Assembly (NCBI RefSeq): GCF_016743775.1
Contig: NZ_JAEQMY010000011.1
Location: 93,035-157,034, forward strand
Source of the DNA: Microvirga aerilata
GTDB lineage: Bacteria > Pseudomonadota > Alphaproteobacteria > Rhizobiales > Beijerinckiaceae
Length of the DNA stretch: 64,000 nucleotides
Direction: 5' to 3'
The position numbers and the translations under genes are program-made. The notes under the pieces are model-generated. The model did not search any database. It was not told where the DNA came from and saw only the letters and a program-made list of their open reading frames with translations. Positions 1-10,671 of the stretch are shown here, piece after piece; positions within the stretch are counted from its first letter, which is position 1; each line of letters opens with the position of its first letter.

Positions 1-2128
1 CGTCGACCTGTGCGTCTCCCGTGACCACGTAAGCCAGGCGCGTCACGAGAGCGGGATTGGCGCTCTCGATGGCCATGGAGGACCGGCGGTCCTGCGCGCT
101 CGCATCCGTGACAGGGTTGAAGAGCAGGAACGCCGTGAGCGCGATGGCGGCTGCAGCGCCTGCCCGGCGCAGGCGCCCGGAGAGGTTCGCCAGATGGCCG
201 CCCAGCCAGAGGGACGCAAGGGTGTCGGCCACGAGAAGCAGCAGGGCCAGCATGAAGAGCGGCATGCGCAGGTCGATGGTCTGCGCCCCGGCAAGCGGCG
301 CGATCCGGGGATTGAGCGAGGCGTAGTTCAAGGGCGCCAGCCGGTCGCTCTGTAGGAGAGCGTTGACCGCAAGGCTCGAATCCACCGGACCGTAGAAGCC
401 CGGCGGATGCTCCAGGCGCGCCCGCTCCGTATAGGTGCGCGTCACCGCGCGGGCGGTGGCCGGGGGCGAGATGTAGATGCCGTAGCCGTCAAGCGTCAGT
501 CGTGGGGCCACAGTCTCGTTCTCCGCGTTGCGCGCCTCCGCGTTCGTGTCGGTCGACGCACCGGCAAGGGCGGTGGTTCGGCGCAGCATGTCGACGAAGA
601 GGCCCGACAGGGGCAGGTTCGACCAGGTGGTGTCGGCGGTCACGTGAAAGAGCACGACCAGCCCGTCGCCGCGCTTGTCCGCCGTGACGATGGGCGTGCC
701 GTCGGCCAGCGACGCCCAGGTCTTGGCCGGCAGGTCGCCGTCCGGCTCGGCCAGGATCTGGCGGCGGATGCCGATTTCCTCCGGAACGGCGAGGCCGAAG
801 AAGGGGCTTTCGCGGGTAAAGGCCGCGAAGGTCTTCGGCGTGTCCCAGGAGAGAGTTCCGCCCAGGCTGCGTCCGCCGCGGCGCAGGCGCACCGGCACGA
901 GATCGTCGTTGCCGGCCGCAAGCCTCGAGCCTGCAAAGCGCAGCAGCATCCCGCCCTGTTCGACGAAGGCGGACACCTTGCCGAGGGTTTCCCGGTCGAG
1001 CCCGCCCACATCGGCCAGAACCAGGATGGAAACCTGCTCGTCGATGAGCTGGTTCACCGCATCGGCGACGCCGCCCCGGCCCGTGCGGATCTCCGAATAG
1101 GGCGCAAGGGCCCGCTCGATGTAGTAGAGCGGCGACAGGAGCGGCTGGGCCTGTTCCGAGGTGCCGCCGAACACGAGGCCGACCCGGCGGCGCTTGCCGC
1201 GTTCGTCGAGAAGATGGACTGCGCCGGCCGAGCCTTCCCCGATGATCTCGATGCGCGCGATGGCGTTGCGGATCTCGGTGGGCAGATCGAAGGCGACCGT
1301 GGTCTCGGTGGCGTTCGGGTCGAAGGAGAAGCGCATGTCCGCCAGCGGCAGGCTCTTCAGGTCGAGCGCGCGGACGAGGCCCGCATCGCGCCCGTTCGGC
1401 TCCGGCCGCACGAGCCTGACGTTGAGCTGGCCGCTGGCGTTCTCCACGCCCGCGATGGCCAGGGCCGGAGCGCGCTCCGCTTTGAGAACGGTGATCCGCT
1501 GCCCGCTCGCCATCTGCGCCAAACCATCGATGAAGCCTTGCCCGTCAACGCCCGCGACCCCGTCGCTGATCCAGACGATGTTGGCATCGGGCGTGGATTC
1601 CAGAAAACGCCTGACGGAATCCAGGTGGACCTGACGGTCCTGCAGGTGCGGCAGAGGTTTCAGGGAGCGCAGGCGCTCCAGGGCGGCGGCCGGGCTCGCC
1701 GGTTCGATGGCGGCAGGCACTTCCGCCGTTGCCATGAGGGCGACGGTGCGGCCGTCGCGTCCCGCCGCTTCGATCCGCTCGGAGGCGAGGTTCATGCGGT
1801 CGCGCCAGTCGTGGGCTGCGGCAAAGCCGTTGTCCAGGATGATGAGAAGCGGCGAGCGGTTGTTGTCTTCCGCCAGGGGATTCCAGATCGGGCCCGCGGC
1901 GGCGAGGATCAGGAACGCCGCCAGCAGCAGCCGGAGCAGCAGCAGCCACCAGGGGGTGCGGGCGGGCATCTCCTGCTCGGGCCGGAGGTCGGCCAGGATC
2001 TTGAGGGGCGGGAAGTCCACCCGCTTGGGCTGCGGCGGCGTGATGCGCAGCAGGAGCCAGATGGCCGGAAGGGCCGCGAGCGCCGTCAGGACGAGCGGGA
2101 CGGCGAAGGTGAGGGGAAGGCCCAGCAT
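1..2128 (-). CDS. BatA-domain / DUF4159 membrane protein (3' end outside window)
   Basis: The first 709 codons are visible. The N-terminus (MLGLPLTFAVPLVLTALAAL, then PARTPWWLLLLRLLLAAF) is the two-helix BatA-type module. A VWA-like stretch follows, then a glutamine-amidotransferase-like middle region (VSILVLADVGGLDRETLGKV), two more hydrophobic helices near residues 610-670, and LAYVVTGDAQVD at the window edge, where DUF4159 normally begins. The reading frame stays open to base 1. The start lies 3 bp after the DUF58 stop, so the gene belongs to the moxR-DUF58-batA run. Proteins of this set are thought to act in envelope homeostasis or periplasmic complex assembly; the exact role is unknown. 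The DUF4159 assignment is partly inferred because the domain body is outside the window. Confidence 0.85.
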   Translation of the reverse strand, partial: MLGLPLTFAVPLVLTALAALPAIWLLLRITPPQPKRVDFPPLKILADLRPEQEMPARTPWWLLLLRLLLAAFLILAAAGPIWNPLAEDNNRSPLLIILDNGFAAAHDWRDRMNLASERIEAAGRDGRTVALMATAEVPAAIEPASPAAALERLRSLKPLPHLQDRQVHLDSVRRFLESTPDANIVWISDGVAGVDGQGFIDGLAQMASGQRITVLKAERAPALAIAGVENASGQLNVRLVRPEPNGRDAGLVRALDLKSLPLADMRFSFDPNATETTVAFDLPTEIRNAIARIEIIGEGSAGAVHLLDERGKRRRVGLVFGGTSEQAQPLLSPLYYIERALAPYSEIRTGRGGVADAVNQLIDEQVSILVLADVGGLDRETLGKVSAFVEQGGMLLRFAGSRLAAGNDDLVPVRLRRGGRSLGGTLSWDTPKTFAAFTRESPFFGLAVPEEIGIRRQILAEPDGDLPAKTWASLADGTPIVTADKRGDGLVVLFHVTADTTWSNLPLSGLFVDMLRRTTALAGASTDTNAEARNAENETVAPRLTLDGYGIYISPPATARAVTRTYTERARLEHPPGFYGPVDSSLAVNALLQSDRLAPLNYASLNPRIAPLAGAQTIDLRMPLFMLALLLLVADTLASLWLGGHLANLSGRLRRAGAAAAIALTAFLLFNPVTDASAQDRRSSMAIESANPALVTRLAYVVTGDAQVD

Positions 2129-2131
2129 GAC

Positions 2132-3058
2132 CTAGCGCGCTCCCGTGTTGGTGCCGCGGGAGGTGGAAACGAGGGTCATGATGCGAAGCGCCGCCTCGCT
2201 GGCAGGCCGGTCGGTCCGGTGGATCGTGAGCGTCCAGCCGCGGCGGCGGGCCAGTTCCTGGAGCTCCGCCCGGTGCTGCTCGATGCGCGCCCGATACGCG
2301 CGCCCCCAGGACGCCGCGTCGCCGATCCTCAGGGAAACCCCGTCTTCGAGATCGTGCAGAACCGCCTGTCCCTGGAACGGGAAGGTCTCCTCGACGGGAT
2401 CGACGATCATCACGAGGTGCCCTCGCGCCCCGCGGGACGAGATGCCCTCGACCATGGCGGCGATGTCACGCACGGGAGAGAGAAAATCGCTGACCAGGAT
2501 GGCTTCGTGCTGGGGCGCCACGGGAGCCTGCGGGGGCAGGCTCTCCTCGAGGGACGTGCGGTCGGCCACCAGGGTCTGGGCCATGGTTTCCGCGATCCGC
2601 CGGGTGGCGCGAGGCGCCATGAGGCCCAGCATCCCCACCCGCTCCCCCGCCTCGACGAAGGTGTCGGCGAGAGCAAAGCCGAGCACGATGGCCCGTTCGA
2701 TCTTGGGAGCCTGCGCCAGGTCCGAGGCGTAGCCCATGGAGGCGGAGCGGTCGATCCAGAACCAGATGGTCTGGGCGGTTTCCCATTCCCGCTCGCGCAC
2801 ATAGAGCCGGTCGTCCCGGCCCGAGCGGCGCCAGTCGATGCGCTGCGCGGCCTCTCCGGTCACGAAGGGCCGGAACTGCCAGAAGCTTTCGCCGGTGCCG
2901 GCGCGGCGGCGGCCATGGATGCCGTGGGCGAGATTTGCGGCGACGCGTCGGGCTTCCAGCACGAGACGCGGCATCCGGCTGGCCAGGGAGAGCGCGCTCT
3001 CCGTCTCAACGCGGCCCGGCGAGCGGGCGCTTTCGGGGAGGACCCGGGTACGGGCCAT
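2132..3058 (-). CDS. DUF58 domain-containing protein
   Basis: A 308-residue protein with the DUF58 signature FRPFVTGEAAQRIDWRRSGR followed by LYVREREWETAQTIWFWIDRSASM, where the last segment is the MIDAS-like DxSxSM of the VWA-type fold. I chose the ATG 10 bp after the moxR stop (MARTRVLPES). A longer frame reaching into moxR is open but would overlap it without reason. DUF58 proteins are regular partners of MoxR AAA+ ATPases and probably act as adaptor or substrate-binding subunits. Enzymatic activity is not established for the family. Confidence 0.9.
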   Translation of the reverse strand: MARTRVLPESARSPGRVETESALSLASRMPRLVLEARRVAANLAHGIHGRRRAGTGESFWQFRPFVTGEAAQRIDWRRSGRDDRLYVREREWETAQTIWFWIDRSASMGYASDLAQAPKIERAIVLGFALADTFVEAGERVGMLGLMAPRATRRIAETMAQTLVADRTSLEESLPPQAPVAPQHEAILVSDFLSPVRDIAAMVEGISSRGARGHLVMIVDPVEETFPFQGQAVLHDLEDGVSLRIGDAASWGRAYRARIEQHRAELQELARRRGWTLTIHRTDRPASEAALRIMTLVSTSRGTNTGAR

Positions 3059-3068
3059 ATGTAAAATC

Positions 3069-4085
<1,017 letters not shown>

Positions 4086-4286
4086 GAGGTCATTCTCCCT
4101 CTTCTTCGCAATTGCCCCCGGTAGCTAGTCTGCCTTTGATCCGCGTCGATAAGCAAGGGTCGATGCGCCGCAGCACTTGATCGATATGGAGTGGACGATA
4201 CAGCCAGGGACTCTATTCTCTAGGAAGTAGCAATTGCCCGCCGTTCGTCGATCCTCAATTTAGAAAATAGTGTTCACGCTTGCGTC

Positions 4287-4886
4287 ATGACCGATTCCTC
4301 AATCCCACATCCTGGAAGCGCCCTGGCCCGCCTGACGGAGGCGCTCGGTGCCGACGCCAAGCAAAAAGGGCCGCCGCCGGTGGAGCGCTGGAACCCGCCC
4401 TATTGCGGCGAGATCGACATGCGCATCGCGGCCGACGGCACGTGGCATTACATGGGCTCGCCCATCAACAGGCCCGCCCTCGTCCGGCTGTTCTCGACGG
4501 TCCTGCGCAAGGACCCGGAGCGCCATGTGCTCGTCACCCCCGTCGAAAGGGTCGGGATCGCCGTCGACGACGCGCCTTTCCTGGCGGTCGAAATGGCCGT
4601 TGAAGGTGACGGAAGGGATCGCCAGATCGCCTTTCGCACCAATGTGGACGATCTGGTCCAGGTTGGCCCGGAGCATCCGCTGCGCTTCGACAAGGATGCC
4701 CATGGGGGCGTGAAGCCTTATGTGAAGGTCCGGGGGGAACTTTGGGCCCTGGTGACGCGCACGCTTGCGCTCGATCTGATCGCGTTGGGCGAGGAAACGC
4801 ACGTGGAAGGTGCTGCCACTTTCGGCGTCACATCAAACGGCATGTTCTTCCACATCGCTTCCATCTCCGAGCTGGGCGAGCGTTGA
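4287..4886 (+). CDS. DUF1285 domain-containing protein
   Basis: A 199-residue cytoplasmic protein. ERWNPPYCGEIDMRIAADGT and the following WHYMGSPINRPALVRLFSTV match the conserved N-terminal block of DUF1285, and the C-terminal half keeps HPLRFD and GVTSNGMFFHIAS. The function is not known. Its TGA overlaps the ATG of the CoA pyrophosphatase gene (TGATG), so the two are translationally coupled at the head of a four-gene operon ending in cca. Sequence upstream of the ATG has no strong Shine-Dalgarno sequence. Confidence 0.9.
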   Translation: MTDSSIPHPGSALARLTEALGADAKQKGPPPVERWNPPYCGEIDMRIAADGTWHYMGSPINRPALVRLFSTVLRKDPERHVLVTPVERVGIAVDDAPFLAVEMAVEGDGRDRQIAFRTNVDDLVQVGPEHPLRFDKDAHGGVKPYVKVRGELWALVTRTLALDLIALGEETHVEGAATFGVTSNGMFFHIASISELGER

Positions 4887-5524
4887 TGCGGCTTGCCCTC
4901 CACGACATGCCGGATTTCCTGACGCTGGCAGCGGAACGCCTGCGGCCCGAGCCCCCGGATCCCGACGAGGCCCTGGCCAATCCGCGCGGCGACCACAGCC
5001 TCGACGATGTGCCTCTCGCCCATCCCCTGCAGCCCAAGCCCGCGGCGGTTCTGGTCCCGGTGGTCATGCGCGAGCAGCCGACCCTGCTCCTGACCGAGCG
5101 TTCCTCGCAGCTGCGCCAGCATTCGGGGCAGATCGCCTTTCCGGGCGGGCGGGTCGATCCGACGGATCCCTCCATCCTGGCGGCGGCCTGCCGCGAGGCC
5201 CAGGAGGAGATCGGCCTGGACAGGCGCTTCATCGGCCTGCTCGGATATCTCGATGCGTACTTGTCCACCACGAACTACCTGGTGATGCCGGTGGTCGCGC
5301 GGGTCTCCCCGTCCTACACGCTCGACCTGAACGCGGACGAGGTCGCCGATACCTTCGAGGTGCCGCTCAGTTTTCTCATGGACCCGGCCCGCCACGAGCT
5401 CCATTCCCGCGAATGGAAGGGCAGGCTTCGCCGCTACTATGCAATGCCCTATGAGGGGCGCTACATCTGGGGCGTGACGGCGGGCATCATCCGCAATCTG
5501 TACGAGAGGCTCTACACGCCATGA
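4886..5524 (+). CDS. CoA pyrophosphatase (Nudix hydrolase)
   Basis: A 212-residue Nudix protein. The CoA-specific block LLLTERSSQLRQHSGQIAFP runs directly into the Nudix box, GGRVDPTDPSILAAACREAQ followed by EEIGL, with the metal-binding REAQEE glutamates intact. Members hydrolyse CoA to 3',5'-ADP and phosphopantetheine. The start is the ATG overlapping the DUF1285 stop; the open frame extends further upstream, but only within DUF1285. The downstream DUF6111 gene overlaps its last codons by 4 bp. Confidence 0.93.
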   Translation: MRLALHDMPDFLTLAAERLRPEPPDPDEALANPRGDHSLDDVPLAHPLQPKPAAVLVPVVMREQPTLLLTERSSQLRQHSGQIAFPGGRVDPTDPSILAAACREAQEEIGLDRRFIGLLGYLDAYLSTTNYLVMPVVARVSPSYTLDLNADEVADTFEVPLSFLMDPARHELHSREWKGRLRRYYAMPYEGRYIWGVTAGIIRNLYERLYTP

Positions 5525-5778
5525 CACGGGCGATCATTCAGGGTTTGGCGCTGTTCCTCCTGCCCTTCGTTCTCTTTGCGCTTTATCTCGTCATCCGCCG
5601 CCGCAATCCGCTGATCTGGTCTCATTGGAGCGACCAATCCACCTGGCTCACCATTGCGGGCTTGAGCTTCGTCGTCATGTCCCTCGTGGCCACCGCCCTT
5701 CTGGCGGAGCATGAGACCGGCGCATACGTGCCGACGCGCGTCGAAAACGGACGGGTCATTCCAGGGCACTTCGAGTAA
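5521..5778 (+). CDS. DUF6111 family small membrane protein
   Basis: An 85-residue protein with two predicted membrane helices (residues 5-25, GLALFLLPFVLFALYLVI, and about 42-62, LTIAGLSFVVMSLVATALL) and a short polar C-terminus. It matches the small DUF6111 proteins found between CoA pyrophosphatase and the CCA enzyme in Rhizobiales. It overlaps its neighbours at both ends (ATGA upstream, and the ATG of cca at its stop), so it is translated as part of the operon. The function is unknown. Confidence 0.88.
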   Translation: MTRAIIQGLALFLLPFVLFALYLVIRRRNPLIWSHWSDQSTWLTIAGLSFVVMSLVATALLAEHETGAYVPTRVENGRVIPGHFE

Positions 5779-7022
5779 TGGACATCCTCGACCGACAGGC
5801 TCTCGCAAGCCTTCTCGAGCGCCCCCAACTCCGCCGCCTTCTGGAGGCCTTCAATGGCGGCGGGGAAGAGACCCGCATCGTGGGCGGCGCCGTGCGCAAT
5901 GCCCTGCTGGGCCGGCCGGTGACGGAGGTGGATTGCACCACCACCATGCTTCCCGAAGCCACGGTGGAGCGGGCCAGGGCTGCCGGCTTCAAGGCCGTTC
6001 CGACCGGCATCGAGCATGGCACGATCACGGTGATCGTCGCCGGGGAGCCCTTCGAGATCACCACCCTGCGCGAGGACGTGGAAACGGACGGGCGTCATGC
6101 GGTGGTGCATTTCGGCCGCGACTTCGTGCTCGACGCCAAGCGGCGCGACTTCACCATCAACGCCCTGTCGCTCGGCCTCGACGGGCGGCTCCACGACTAC
6201 ACCGACGGCATGGCGGATCTGGCGGCCCGGCGCGTGCGCTTCATCGGCGAGGCGCGCACCCGCATCCGCGAGGATTACTTGAGGATCATGCGCTTCTTCC
6301 GCTTCCATGCGGAATATGCGCAAGGCGATCCCGACCCGGAGGGGCTTGCCGCCTCCGGCGCCGAGCGGCACGGCCTTGCGATCCTCTCGAAGGAGAGAGT
6401 TCGGCATGAGCTGATGAGGCTGCTCGTGGCCCGCCGGGCAGAGGACACGATCGGGGTTCTGGCCGACCACGGCTTCCTCACCTGGCTTCTGGGCGGCGCG
6501 GCCGAATTCGGCCGCCTCAGCCGGGTGGCCGCCGATGACGAGACCGGGCCTGTGCCGGTCTGGCGCTTGGCGGCGCTCGCGGTGATGGTCGCAGAGGACG
6601 CAGACCGGCTGCGGGAACATCTGAGGCTCTCCAACGACGAGCACAAGAAGCTCGCCGCCTATGGGCGGCTTCTCGGCCTTATCAAGACATGGGGGCTGCC
6701 ATTGAACGCCTTGGCCATCCGCCGCCTCGTGGCGGAGCATGGGCCTGAGCTTCTCGGCATCGTTTTGGCGGCAACGACCAGGGAGCCATTGCCCATCGTC
6801 CATGAGGAGGCTCGGGAGGCGCTCGAGCTTTTCCGCAAGGGTGCCGAGCCTCTGCCGGTCTTTCCCTTGCGGGGAGCCGATCTCCTTGAGAGTGGGGTTC
6901 CAAAAGGCCCTAAAGTGGGCGAGTTGCTCGCCCGGGCCCGTCAGGCCTGGCTGGCGGAAGGCTGCCGGATGGATGAAGGCTACGCAGGGGAACTGCTCCG
7001 GCGGGTTCTGGAGCAGGCTTAG
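5778..7022 (+). CDS. cca: CCA tRNA nucleotidyltransferase / poly(A) polymerase family
   Basis: A 414-residue class II nucleotidyltransferase that adds or repairs the 3' CCA end of tRNA. The head domain has GGAVRNALLGRPVTEVDCTT (GG signature and acidic motif), then FEITTLREDVETDGRHAVV and KRRDFTINALSLGLDGRLHD. The neck carries RRVRFIGEARTRIREDYLRI. Two usual residues differ from textbook sequences: VRN replaces VRD and EVD replaces DxD. Variants like this occur among alphaproteobacterial relatives, so I do not read it as inactivation. It is the last gene of the DUF1285 operon. Confidence 0.94.
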   Translation: MDILDRQALASLLERPQLRRLLEAFNGGGEETRIVGGAVRNALLGRPVTEVDCTTTMLPEATVERARAAGFKAVPTGIEHGTITVIVAGEPFEITTLREDVETDGRHAVVHFGRDFVLDAKRRDFTINALSLGLDGRLHDYTDGMADLAARRVRFIGEARTRIREDYLRIMRFFRFHAEYAQGDPDPEGLAASGAERHGLAILSKERVRHELMRLLVARRAEDTIGVLADHGFLTWLLGGAAEFGRLSRVAADDETGPVPVWRLAALAVMVAEDADRLREHLRLSNDEHKKLAAYGRLLGLIKTWGLPLNALAIRRLVAEHGPELLGIVLAATTREPLPIVHEEAREALELFRKGAEPLPVFPLRGADLLESGVPKGPKVGELLARARQAWLAEGCRMDEGYAGELLRRVLEQA

Positions 7023-7079
7023 GTTCTCCTCAAGGCGCCATCCCGGACGCGGGGCAGCGTCGGGTGACAGCGTGGCCTC

Positions 7080-7976
7080 TCATGGCCACCTCACCGTCGG
7101 CGGCATGGAGGAGAGGATCGAGGCGATGTTGCCTCCGGTCTTCAGGCCGAAGATGGTGCCCCGGTCGTAGAGCAGGTTGAACTCCACGTAACGTCCGCGG
7201 CGGACCTGCTGCTCGATCCGGTCCACCTCCGTCCAGGGCTTGGGGGCGTTACGCCGAACGATATCCGGATAGATCTTGAGGAAGGCCTCGCCCACGTTGC
7301 GGGTGAAGGTGAAGTCCTCGTCAGGGTTTCCCGTCCAGTGATAGTCGTAGAAGATGCCGCCGATGCCCCGCGGCTCGTTGCGGTGCTTCAAGAAGAAGTA
7401 CTCGTCGCACCACTTCTTATAACGGTCGTAGGAGCCCTCCGGCGCATGAGCCCGGCAAGCCTCCTCCATGGCGCCGTGGAAGGCGACGGTGTCAGGATCG
7501 TCCTGGGTGCGCCTCCGGTCGAGCACGGGGGTGAGGTCCGCGCCGCCGCCGAACCACGGCTTGGTGGTCACCACGAAGCGGGTGTTCATGTGGACCGTTG
7601 GAACGTTCGGATTCCAGGGATGGGCGATCAGCGAGATCCCGCCTGCCCAGAAGCGCGGGTCCTGATCGGAGCCCGGGATCTGGCCGCGGAACTCCGGCGC
7701 GAACTCCCCATGCACCGTCGAGACGTGGACGCCTACCTTCTCGAACACCCGGCCCCGCATCATGGACATGACACCCCCGCCGCCGGGATTGCCGCTTTGG
7801 TCCTTGCGCTCCCAGGGGGTGCGCTCGAACCGGCCGGGCTCCTGGGCTTCCGGGGGGAGGGGAGCCGTCACCTCATCCTCCAGCGCCTCGAAGGCGGCGC
7901 AGATCCGGTCGCGCAGGAGAGCAAACCAGACAGGCGCCTCTTTTTGCAGGCGTTCGACGGCGTCTTGATCGGTCAT
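7080..7976 (-). CDS. hemF: oxygen-dependent coproporphyrinogen III oxidase
   Basis: A 298-residue HemF. It shows [74 protein letters not shown] and [20 protein letters not shown], which span the substrate-binding and dimer-interface blocks of the family. It converts coproporphyrinogen III to protoporphyrinogen IX with O2 in the cytosol. The gene lies just downstream of trmL on the same strand with 12 bp between them. Haem supply fits the neighbouring cytochrome bc1 operon, though that gene set is transcribed the other way. Confidence 0.97.
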   Translation of the reverse strand: MTDQDAVERLQKEAPVWFALLRDRICAAFEALEDEVTAPLPPEAQEPGRFERTPWERKDQSGNPGGGGVMSMMRGRVFEKVGVHVSTVHGEFAPEFRGQIPGSDQDPRFWAGGISLIAHPWNPNVPTVHMNTRFVVTTKPWFGGGADLTPVLDRRRTQDDPDTVAFHGAMEEACRAHAPEGSYDRYKKWCDEYFFLKHRNEPRGIGGIFYDYHWTGNPDEDFTFTRNVGEAFLKIYPDIVRRNAPKPWTEVDRIEQQVRRGRYVEFNLLYDRGTIFGLKTGGNIASILSSMPPTVRWP

Positions 7977-7988
7977 GATGGTCTCGCG

Positions 7989-8468
7989 TCAAATCTGTGA
8001 ACGGGCTGGGGCGGGGAACGAACGGGTCTGCCGCAGGGCCTCCCCGAGGATCATGGCGGCCGTGACCGCCACGTTGAGGGACCGCATGCCCTCCTGCATG
8101 GGGATGAAGACCCTCGCGTCGGCCACCTGGTGGACCTCGTCCGGGACCCCTGCGGATTCGCGCCCGACCAGGATGATGTCCTGAGGCTCATAGGCGAAGT
8201 CCGCATAGGGGATCGCGCCCTTGGTGGTGGCCAGCACCAGCCGGCCCCCGGCATCCTGGCGCCAGGCCTCGAAGCTGCGCCAGGAGATGTGGCGGGCGAT
8301 CGCCGCATGGTTGAGATAATCCATGCCTGAGCGGCGAAGGTTCCTGTCGGACACGTCGAAGGCCGCAGGTTCGATGATCTCCACCGGCACGCCGAGGCAG
8401 GCGGCCAGCCGCAGCATGGTGCCGGTGTTCTGCGGAATGTCCGGCTGATAGATGGCAAGTCGGGGCAT
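7989..8468 (-). CDS. trmL: tRNA (cytidine/uridine-2'-O-)-methyltransferase TrmL
   Basis: A 159-residue SPOUT methyltransferase for the wobble position 34 of tRNA-Leu. The sequence begins MPRLAIYQPDIPQNTGTMLR and contains DYLNHAAIARHISW, the knot motif IILVGRESAGVPDEVH and the C-terminal FIPMQEGMRSLNVAVTAAMI. I chose the ATG at 8468, which matches the usual start of the family; an in-frame ATG at 8480 adds four residues. The frame is open further upstream, but that sequence has no family resemblance. Confidence 0.93.
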   Translation of the reverse strand: MPRLAIYQPDIPQNTGTMLRLAACLGVPVEIIEPAAFDVSDRNLRRSGMDYLNHAAIARHISWRSFEAWRQDAGGRLVLATTKGAIPYADFAYEPQDIILVGRESAGVPDEVHQVADARVFIPMQEGMRSLNVAVTAAMILGEALRQTRSFPAPARSQI

Positions 8469-8791
8469 GCAATCCGTCATCGGGGCAATATGCCTTCCCG
8501 TCAAGGGAGCGTTCGCTTCCCCTGCAGGACCGGCGCAACCCCTTATGCGGCTTGAGCCCCGGTGTCCTGCCGTCCGCGATGGAGCGGCAATTTGAGCCAC
8601 AGGCTGGAACAACTCCAATCCGGCTATGGACAGGCGGGCTTGACCGTGCCAAAGAGCCACCGCGCGGCGACTCCCAGTCGCATTGCGCGCGCGTAGACGC
8701 GTTCCATATCGGAGCTTGTGCGCCGAATGTCTGGGTTACCAAGGCATTGCCGACGCGCGGTTCTCGTTTTTGATCAATGCTGGAGAGCCAA
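8469..8791. other. intergenic region between trmL and petA
   Basis: About 320 bp between divergent genes. It should contain the petABC promoter. I see no clear sigma-70 hexamers and no FNR-type TTGAT-N4-ATCAA box; a perfect TTGATCAA octamer lies 20 bp before the petA start. Short frames on both strands have no family resemblance and no Shine-Dalgarno sequence, so I annotate no gene here. Confidence 0.6.
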
Positions 8792-9343
8792 GTGGCCGAG
8801 ACCACCACTCATGTCGCTGAGCCGACACGGCGAGATTTCCTTTACATCGCCACGGGCGCTGCTGCCGCTGTCGGCGGGGCAACCTTGGTATGGCCCTTTG
8901 TTCAGTCCCTGGCGCCGGATGCGGCGACGGTGGCGGCCGGCGCTCCCGTCGAGGTCGACCTGACGCCGATCGCCGAAGGCCAGATCGTCAAGGTCTTCTG
9001 GCGCGGCAGGCTGATCTTCATCCGGCACCGCACCCCGGACGAGGTCAAGTCTGCCGGAGATGTGAATGTTGCATCCCTGCGCGATCCCCAGTCCGACGCC
9101 GAGCGCGTGAAGGACGGCAAGGCCCAGTGGCTCGTCGTCTACGGCAACTGCACTCATCTGGGCTGCGTGCCGCTGGGCCAGCAGGGTGAATACAAGGGCT
9201 GGTTCTGCCCCTGCCACGGCTCGGTCTTCGATACGTCCGGTCGCGTCCGCGGCGGCCCGGCTCCGACCAACCTGCCGATCCCCTCCTATACCTTCGTGTC
9301 CGATACAAAGATCATTATCGGTCAAGAAGAAGCCACGGCGTAA
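8792..9343 (+). CDS. petA: ubiquinol-cytochrome c reductase iron-sulfur (Rieske) subunit
   Basis: A 183-residue Rieske protein of cytochrome bc1. A twin-arginine anchor ([18 protein letters not shown]) gives one membrane helix. The cluster ligands are in [10 protein letters not shown] and [21 protein letters not shown] chose the GTG at 8792 because GGAG lies 6 nt upstream (8782-8785). An in-frame ATG at 8777 would add five residues but has no visible ribosome-binding site. First gene of petABC. Confidence 0.93.
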   Translation: MAETTTHVAEPTRRDFLYIATGAAAAVGGATLVWPFVQSLAPDAATVAAGAPVEVDLTPIAEGQIVKVFWRGRLIFIRHRTPDEVKSAGDVNVASLRDPQSDAERVKDGKAQWLVVYGNCTHLGCVPLGQQGEYKGWFCPCHGSVFDTSGRVRGGPAPTNLPIPSYTFVSDTKIIIGQEEATA

Positions 9344-9366
9344 CCATCCGCGATCAGGCGACATCC

Positions 9367-10647
9367 ATGAGCCAACATCCCACCACCTACGTTCCCCAGA
9401 GCGCCTTCGGCAAATGGTTCGAGAGCCGTCTGCCGATCGCAGGTCTCGTCCATTCCTCGTTCATCGCCTTTCCGGTGCCGCGGAACCTGACCTATTTCTG
9501 GACCTTCGGCGCCATCCTGGTCTTCATGCTCGTCTCCCAGATCGTGACGGGCGTGTTCCTGGCCATGTACTACACGCCGAATGCCGACCTGGCCTTCCAG
9601 TCCGTCGAGCACATCATGCGCGACGTGAACTACGGCTGGCTGCTGCGGTATCTGCACGCCAACGGCGCGTCGATGTTCTTCATCGCCGTCTACCTCCACA
9701 TCTTCCGGAACTTCTACTACGGCTCCTACAAGGCGCCCCGTGAGGTTCTGTACATCCTCGGCGTGATCATCTTCATCCTCATGATGTCGACGGCCTTCAT
9801 GGGCTACGTGCTTCCCTGGGGCCAGATGAGCTTCTGGGGCGCCACCGTGATCACCAACCTGTTCTCGGCGATCCCGCTCGTGGGCGAGACCATCGTGAGC
9901 TTCCTGTGGGGTGGTTACGCCGTCGGCAACCCGACGCTGAACCGCTTCTTCTCCCTGCACTACCTGCTGCCCTTCATGACCCTGGGGGTCGTGATCCTGC
10001 ACATCTGGGCTCTGCACGTGCCGGGCCAGAACAACCCGACCGGCATTCCGATCAAGTCGGGCAAGGACGCGGTTCCGTTCACTCCCTACGCCACGATCAA
10101 GGACATCTTCGCCGTCGTCGTGTTCATGATCTTCTTCGCCTGGTGGGTGTTCTACATCCCGAATTATCTCGGCCATGCGGACAACTACATCCCGGCGAAT
10201 CCTGCCGTGACCCCCGCGCATATCGTGCCCGAGTGGTACTTCCTGCCCTTCTACGCCATCCTGCGCGCCATTCCGGACAAGCTCGGCGGCGTCATCGCGA
10301 TGTTCTCGGCCATCATAATCTGGGTCTTCATGCCCTGGCTCGATACCTCGAAGGTGCGCTCCACCGCCTACCGTCCGCTCTACAAGCAGTTCTTCTGGGT
10401 CTTCGTGGCCGTCTGCGTGCTGCTCGGATGGCTGGGCTCGAAGCCGGCGGAGGGCTACTACACCCTCGCGGCCCAGATCTGCACCGTCTACTACTTCGCC
10501 CACTTCCTGATCGTGCTGCCGGTGCTCGGCTTCGTCGAGCGTCCGCTGCCGCTGCCGAATTCGATCCTCGAATCCGTCATGGGCGTGCAGAAGGGCGGAG
10601 CCGGCATTCCGGCCGGCGCCAATGCCGAGCCGCAGTCCAAGGGCTAA
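9367..10647 (+). CDS. petB: cytochrome b subunit of the bc1 complex
   Basis: A 426-residue cytochrome b with eight or more hydrophobic helices. It shows the haem-binding helix regions ([40 protein letters not shown]), the Qo-site segment [20 protein letters not shown] and the PEWY motif in [20 protein letters not shown]. It carries haems bL and bH and both quinone sites. It sits between petA (23 bp upstream) and petC (24 bp downstream). The C-terminal tail is Gly/Pro-rich, as in related Rhizobiales. Confidence 0.97.
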   Translation: MSQHPTTYVPQSAFGKWFESRLPIAGLVHSSFIAFPVPRNLTYFWTFGAILVFMLVSQIVTGVFLAMYYTPNADLAFQSVEHIMRDVNYGWLLRYLHANGASMFFIAVYLHIFRNFYYGSYKAPREVLYILGVIIFILMMSTAFMGYVLPWGQMSFWGATVITNLFSAIPLVGETIVSFLWGGYAVGNPTLNRFFSLHYLLPFMTLGVVILHIWALHVPGQNNPTGIPIKSGKDAVPFTPYATIKDIFAVVVFMIFFAWWVFYIPNYLGHADNYIPANPAVTPAHIVPEWYFLPFYAILRAIPDKLGGVIAMFSAIIIWVFMPWLDTSKVRSTAYRPLYKQFFWVFVAVCVLLGWLGSKPAEGYYTLAAQICTVYYFAHFLIVLPVLGFVERPLPLPNSILESVMGVQKGGAGIPAGANAEPQSKG

Positions 10648-10671
10648 GAGCGAGCGTTGAGGAACACCATT

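Noticed and set aside
407..3064. An 885-codon open frame on the plus strand
   Set aside because: It lies antisense to the BatA/DUF4159 and DUF58 genes. Its sequence is low-complexity Arg/Gly/Asp-rich with no domain, which is typical of a shadow frame in GC-rich DNA.
4108..4237. GCAATTGCCC repeated about 120 bp apart between moxR and the DUF1285 gene
   Set aside because: Only ten bases, and GCAATTGC is self-complementary, so a chance match is likely. It could be a regulator site, but nothing else supports it.
5938..5960. Possible inactivation of the CCA enzyme (VRN and EVD instead of VRD and DxD)
   Set aside because: The rest of the catalytic core is intact, and similar variants occur in alphaproteobacterial relatives, so loss of function is not supported.
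8552..8773. A 73-codon plus-strand frame before petA
   Set aside because: No ribosome-binding site or family resemblance. It occupies the petA promoter region.
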